A stretch of DNA of 64,000 nucleotides. It comes from Ostrinia nubilalis (taxonomy: Eukaryota; Arthropoda; Insecta; Lepidoptera; Crambidae). Of the stretch, positions 59,476 to 64,000 are shown in pieces (positions within the stretch are counted from its first letter, which is position 1; each line of letters begins with the position of its first letter). The notes beneath the pieces were generated by a model, which had not been told where the DNA came from, did not search any database, and worked only from the letters and a program-made list of their open reading frames with translations. The stretch spans positions 6,765,501 through 6,829,500 of the forward strand of contig NC_087093.1 in the NCBI RefSeq assembly GCF_963855985.1, written 5' to 3'. The position numbers and the translations under genes were made by a program.

Positions 59476-59844
59476 ATCTTCTGTTGAACCGCTTGAACGA
59501 CGTTCAGCACCCCATATCTTCTGCTCCAATTTATTTATTTTCTTCAGCAAATGTTCCTTATCCTCATTTGACGTTTTTCGTTCGGCATTTTGACGACACA
59601 AAAACACTATTTTTAACACTGGGTAGTTACGTATTTAAGTAGAAGAAGTGCGAACTGGCAGAGCACTGAATCGTGACTGACGACGGATACCAATGTCAAA
59701 TAAGATGTAAAGTGAGATACCCACAAAAAAAAAAAAAAAAAAAAAAAAATATATCCTCAACTAACAGTGCGTAAACTGGCATCACCGTACGTGATACTAC
59801 ATAGTTCTTATTTCTAATCTCGAGGACAAAGCACGAGCATAATA

Positions 59845-62760
59845 TTGGAAATCAGGTAATTCTGGTCAGTAAGTAAATTATACATATAACAAGTAAATTA
59901 TGTAAATTTATAACAAAATTAAATGCAAATGGGTAATAACTATATTTAAGTGAGTCCGTACGAGTAGGTAATTTATTGGTTTGAAATACATGATTGTGGT
60001 TATTAAATATTAAGAGAGATATTAAAGAATAAAATAAATTGTAGTACCTGGTAGTCTTATCGGAGAGATGTAACTGCGCCTTTAATGGAGAACGGATTTA
60101 TTAATTTCGATGTGGACAAAGTCTGGTTCCCTTTGCATTTTCCAATAGAATGATACCTACGTGGAAAAGTTATGTTAACTACTTGTTGTATTTACTTGTA
60201 ATTCTTTAGGTAATACTTGTTTAAAATTTCGTGGCAGATAATTTTCTTTTTTAGCAGCCAGTAAGTAAGTACTTAGCAAAAGAGAAGGTTTCTACAATTT
60301 CTTAAAAAGAAGTTTAATGTCTATGAATTTATTAAGCTATGCAATAAGTGAGATTTACTTTGTTTTACGTATTAACTTTAGCACTCATAGTACTTAACAA
60401 ACATAAGTATTACGTTGTCGAGCAAGTTAATTAATATGGCTTTCAAAGCAATCTTTTCAATTATTATTAGAATTTATAAATAAGTTCTACTGAGACTAAA
60501 ATTTTATAGAGTGTACTTACTACAATTAAAACGGTTAAACTTGCCTGTTCCTCAGAAAATGTTACAAATATTTTTCAGCCTGAAACCTTTTTCTCTGGCA
60601 GTAAAAAAACAATGTTTATAAAAATTAAGGCGACTTAAAAAACAACATTAAACAAGATAAACACACTAAATTGAAAATTGATTTGATCCAAATAGGCCTA
60701 CATAAAAATACGAAGAATAATCACAAAGTACTTTCAAAGATGGGAATGACTGATAAACGATTAACACAAACATGAGTAAGGTAAACTTTGCGACTAATAA
60801 TCTTACTGTAACTTTAACAAACGTCAAAAATCTGTCCAACTCCATACAAAAAGCACCGGTTGTCGTTATAGTTACGGTTAAAGTTAGGTGGTGCAACTCA
60901 GCCTAAGCATGAAAATCATAGGTAGCGTGAGAAGTGCGAGGGAAGTAATGTCTACACATTTAAAGGCGACACGCACTTGACACGGCGAAAATGTGCTTTT
61001 TATCCTTAGAACTTATTCTATGGTAAACTTTTTTGCTAACTTTTATTAATCGCTACTCTAATAATAACCAGCACAGCATACAAAAAATAACTTTAAGTAA
61101 GTAAATAAAGTAAATTACCAAACCATATTTTTGTTCCAGTTAAGACTACTACAAATACTACAAAGTACTTACAAACATACAATTACATGCCACTATGTTC
61201 CATTGTTCGTAGCAGTTCGTAGCACCCATTCGAAAAAAAACATTTTCATTGGTCTTTGAACATTTTCTTTCACATTTGACACATGGAGAGGTATTTTAGA
61301 ACCAATAGAATACAATCGCGCAGATCATAAAAGATTTTGTATAGAATAAATTTGTATGTGCGACTTCGTATGCGAATTGGAATTCTAATGCTTCAACAAT
61401 ATGTTCCCTGTGCGAAAATCTGTCGTAAAAAAGGTTTAGAAGACAGCAGATAAGTATGTGAGCTACATAGGCTGAGTTATAGATAAATAAGTAATAAATA
61501 AATATGATAGTCTTGTAACGTACCGGAGTAAAAGGGATCTAAAGGATTTCTGGCTCTACTTTTTTATAATCACCAGAATAAAAAAATACCTACCTACATG
61601 GTTACTGGATATAGGGCTTACATATTTTTTTAGATTTTGGTAAAAAAAAGGTTTTTTTATGTCTTAAGAGAATCTTAAGAGAAATTTGGAAATAACCTAG
61701 ATAAAAGTTGACCTACACATGATTGTATTTTATAACCGCGGTAGCAATAGACGGATGTCGTTTTACTCGTAGCTACGAAATCAATCTTATCGTAGACGTC
61801 ATGTTTCTACTTTATTTTAGAGTTTCTTTATAGCGATAAAATGTTTCTATTATTAATATTTTTTAGTTCTTAATTTTAAAAGATAAAGAACCGAAGTTTT
61901 ATTTGTGAACATCGTTATATCTGTGGGTACTGTACTTTATACGAAACCAAAAAGATTTCGTTAACTTAGGCTTGATTCAGCTCGCGTGTACCGCTCGGGC
62001 AGACTGTCGTGAATTTTTCGCACGCATAAGTAAGTTGGCGTTTAACCCCCAAGGATTAAACTTCGTTTGCGAATACCTATCTTCATTGTAATAATCCTGG
62101 GAAGTGGGAACAGATTGTGCGATTACCTTCCACCCTACCCCATTTTTATTGGAAGGTGTGTGGGTGTTCTAATTTACACCACAAGTATCTAAATCAAAGT
62201 TAAGAGCGTTGTCACATTTTTCATGCAGAAATCGAGAATTTGGCAGATTTCGAAATGATTTTAGTCATATAATTTATTGTTATAGCTTCTTTTGACTTAT
62301 ATCATCGTAATTATCATACGTTTTTACGGAATGTCTATTGACAAAATCTCGTTCAAATTGGATTTTTGCCTACGAAAACAGCGAATTTCGAAAGCCCGAT
62401 TTCCAGGTAACTCGCGAAGGCACAACTTTGAACTAATATTACAACAAATTTATTTCTAAGTAAGAAGATAGAATGTATTCATTAGAATAAGCATACCCTG
62501 AAGAAGAAAGTGTATTGAGAAAATTTTGATGTTTAATTCATTAAAATGCATTTTTATCATGTCTAAGATAGTCAAAATTCGAGAAAATTACTGCAAGAAA
62601 ACAGGTCACATCTCATAATCTAAAAGTCATTTGGCAACATAAACTACTTATACTTAAGAAGAAACATAGTACTATTATTGTGTGAAAAAGAAAAAATATC
62701 TATCTTCAATCTTCAAATGAAAAATTAATTTGAAAATACTATAAAATCGGGTGCATCAAA
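59845..62760. other. non-coding stretch
   Basis: AT-rich; no gene or clear repeat recognised. Confidence 0.4.
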
Positions 62761-62794
62761 TGGCATAAATCAGTCGTGCTTTGGCACTCGTAGA

Positions 62795-63091
62795 CGCCGG
62801 GTCTATACACCCGTATTCACAAACGATACTTACCTATGCAAAGCAGCAACGCTATGCGAAATGAGACATTTCTCAATGCGTTCCATATGACAAGCCTTTC
62901 AATTCATAAACAATACTTAAACGACCCTTGACTATGCAAAATCAGAGTGTTGAATAGAGTTCTGTGATTGGTTCGCTTATGTTACGCACTTCACTCCGCT
63001 AACTGACATGACATTCCTGTCATTCAAACGGTGCAACAGTTTATAAGTGTCGTTATTTTGTGGATTTGTGAATTAAATAATATAAATAAAT
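62795..63091 (+). mobile_element. Harbinger-like element left end
   Basis: gtctatacacccgtattcac followed by aaacgatact resembles the GTATTCACAAA-type terminus of PIF/Harbinger elements. It lies just upstream of a Myb/SANT-type gene, the usual partner of Harbinger transposases. The right end would be beyond the window. Confidence 0.4.
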
Positions 63092-63777
63092 ATGGATAAA
63101 ACTACAACTATCAGGTTAGTATGAATATTTCGATTAATAATAATAGTGAAAATCATGTTTCAATCATTATTTTTCAGATAAAAAAGCTGCCGTTTTCTTC
63201 TTCCGAAAGAGAGCTGCTGATTGTAGCTTAATAAGAGAAAGGCCTATTATTGAAGACAAGCATATTATTATCCTCTCTAAAATATCGAGTTGACGAAGCA
63301 AGCCTGGGAAACTCTAACAGTGGCTTACAATTCTCAACCATATTTTATGTTTCACAAAGGCTCACACATCAACTGAAAAGCTGCTGGAATAATTTAAAGA
63401 CCCAAAGAATGAAAGAACTTTCTCAGGAATCAATCAAACGTTCTCAACACCCACTAGTAAGTAATGTTTTTAAAATATATAGTACGTAGATTTATGAGGA
63501 ATAACTAAGCAGAATATACTCAAAGGAATTAAATTCATAATTTGCTTTTCAGGTAGGTATCAAGAAATTAAGATTAGTAGTAGCAAGAATGAAGATTAAG
63601 ACAGAAACAAGAATCAAACGCACCACATTGAATAATATACAACAAGACCAGGCTTTGCACGAGTTGGGGCTACAAAGAGAAAAAATATTGATAGAAAGAG
63701 AAAACAATTTGTTAGAACATGAAAAAAAGCTTTATGATTTACAAATACATAAAATTAAATTAGACATTGAAGATTGA
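63092..63777 (+). pseudogene. Myb/SANT-like DNA-binding protein, broken
   Basis: Three exon-like parts: 63092-63114 (MDKTTTI, donor gttagt), 63178-63456 and 63553-63777 (acceptors ttttcag and gcttttcag). The middle part reads LPFSSSERELLIVA, stop; then in another frame ERPIIEDK; then QLKSCWNNLKTQRMKELSQE, the third helix of the Myb_DNA-bind_5-type domain. The last part is a coiled-coil tail (LQREKILIERENNLLEHEKK) ending IKLDIED, stop. A polyA signal follows at about 63784. Stops and frameshifts make it a pseudogene. Confidence 0.65.
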
Positions 63778-63779
63778 TG

Positions 63780-64000
63780 AAAATAAAACTTTATTAAAAA
63801 TTTTATGTTTTATTTGCCACTAGCAACTGATACATTATGTAGGTGGCACTGGAAGGCCTCCTCGCAGATAATTTCCTCAGGTCTTCTTTTATCAGTGGTA
63901 AAAGTATGAAAAGTACCCCATCATTGGAAAACCTAAACTAAATTCGTCTGAATTGTAATAATCAAAGGGATTTTGGGAATCCCGTATCACTTTTCTGGTA
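63780..64000 (-). other. possible convergent gene end
   Basis: On the minus strand an open frame reads RRPEEIICEEAFQCHLHNVS, VASGK, stop (about 63900-63815), with AATAAA downstream at about 63797-63785. This would suit the second, convergent gene of a two-gene Harbinger element. No domain recognised. Confidence 0.2.

Larger units (their letters stand above)
54866..59841. mobile_element. 5-kb TIR element with subterminal tandem array, family unknown
   Basis: Ends tatgctcgtgctttgtcctc on the left and its complement on the right, with roughly 45 bp of TIR (ending gaactatgtag). A poly-A tract (59726-59749) near the right end matches the poly-T in the MITE next door. Possible AT flanking duplication. 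Inside are an orphan exon (57443-57655) and a tandem array (57860-59475). No transposase domain was recognised. Confidence 0.65.

Overview
The window looks like a piece of a lepidopteran (moth or butterfly) genome. It is AT-rich, with large introns and many short interspersed repeats ending in TTATAATATTAGTAGGAT. It also holds RTE, jockey and R1 LINE remnants, tRNA-derived SINE traces, and many terminal-inverted-repeat (TIR) DNA transposons. No other clade was tested, so this rests on repeat style and gene content.

The only clearly recognised host gene is on the + strand from 14361 to 41380. It is an echinoid (ed)-type cell-adhesion gene. Eleven coding exons join without a frame break into 1,227 residues plus a stop. 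The product has seven immunoglobulin (Ig) domains, one clear and one degenerate fibronectin type III (FN3) domain, one transmembrane helix, and a 260-residue cytoplasmic tail ending in the PDZ ligand EIIV. The tail also holds a PPPY motif, a possible WW-domain ligand, which fits the known link of Echinoid to Salvador/Hippo. The signal-peptide exon is not certain; two weak candidates (about 5775 and 9569) are given, and the true one may lie outside the window.

Layout: 1-14360 is upstream sequence or intron 1, with a jockey LINE remnant, a hAT element carrying a nested mariner-type element, a foldback element and SINEs. 14361-22034 holds the exons for Ig1 and Ig2. 22035-28668 is a large intron with a pogo-like element. 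28669-30653 holds the exons for Ig3-Ig7 and most of FN3-1. 30654-34278 is an intron with an R1-like LINE remnant. 34279-37787 holds the end of FN3-1, FN3-2, the transmembrane segment and most of the tail. 37788-41204 is the last intron, containing a 1.7-kb near-perfect inverted repeat. 41205-41380 is the final coding exon. 41381 to about 46390 is probably 3' UTR and flank, with a 199-bp hairpin 127 bp past the stop.

From 46.8 kb on, the window is mostly transposon. A 5.06-kb TIR element (46822-51884) carries about nine iterations of a TAGGAAATGTATA-like motif and a nested second element with its own iterated motif. A second, roughly 5-kb TIR element (54866-59841) carries a 160-180-bp tandem array and an orphan exon-like reading frame. 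A Myb/SANT-type gene remnant at 63092-63777 sits next to a Harbinger-like terminus. I could not assign the two large TIR elements to a described family; they are the best candidates for something undescribed.
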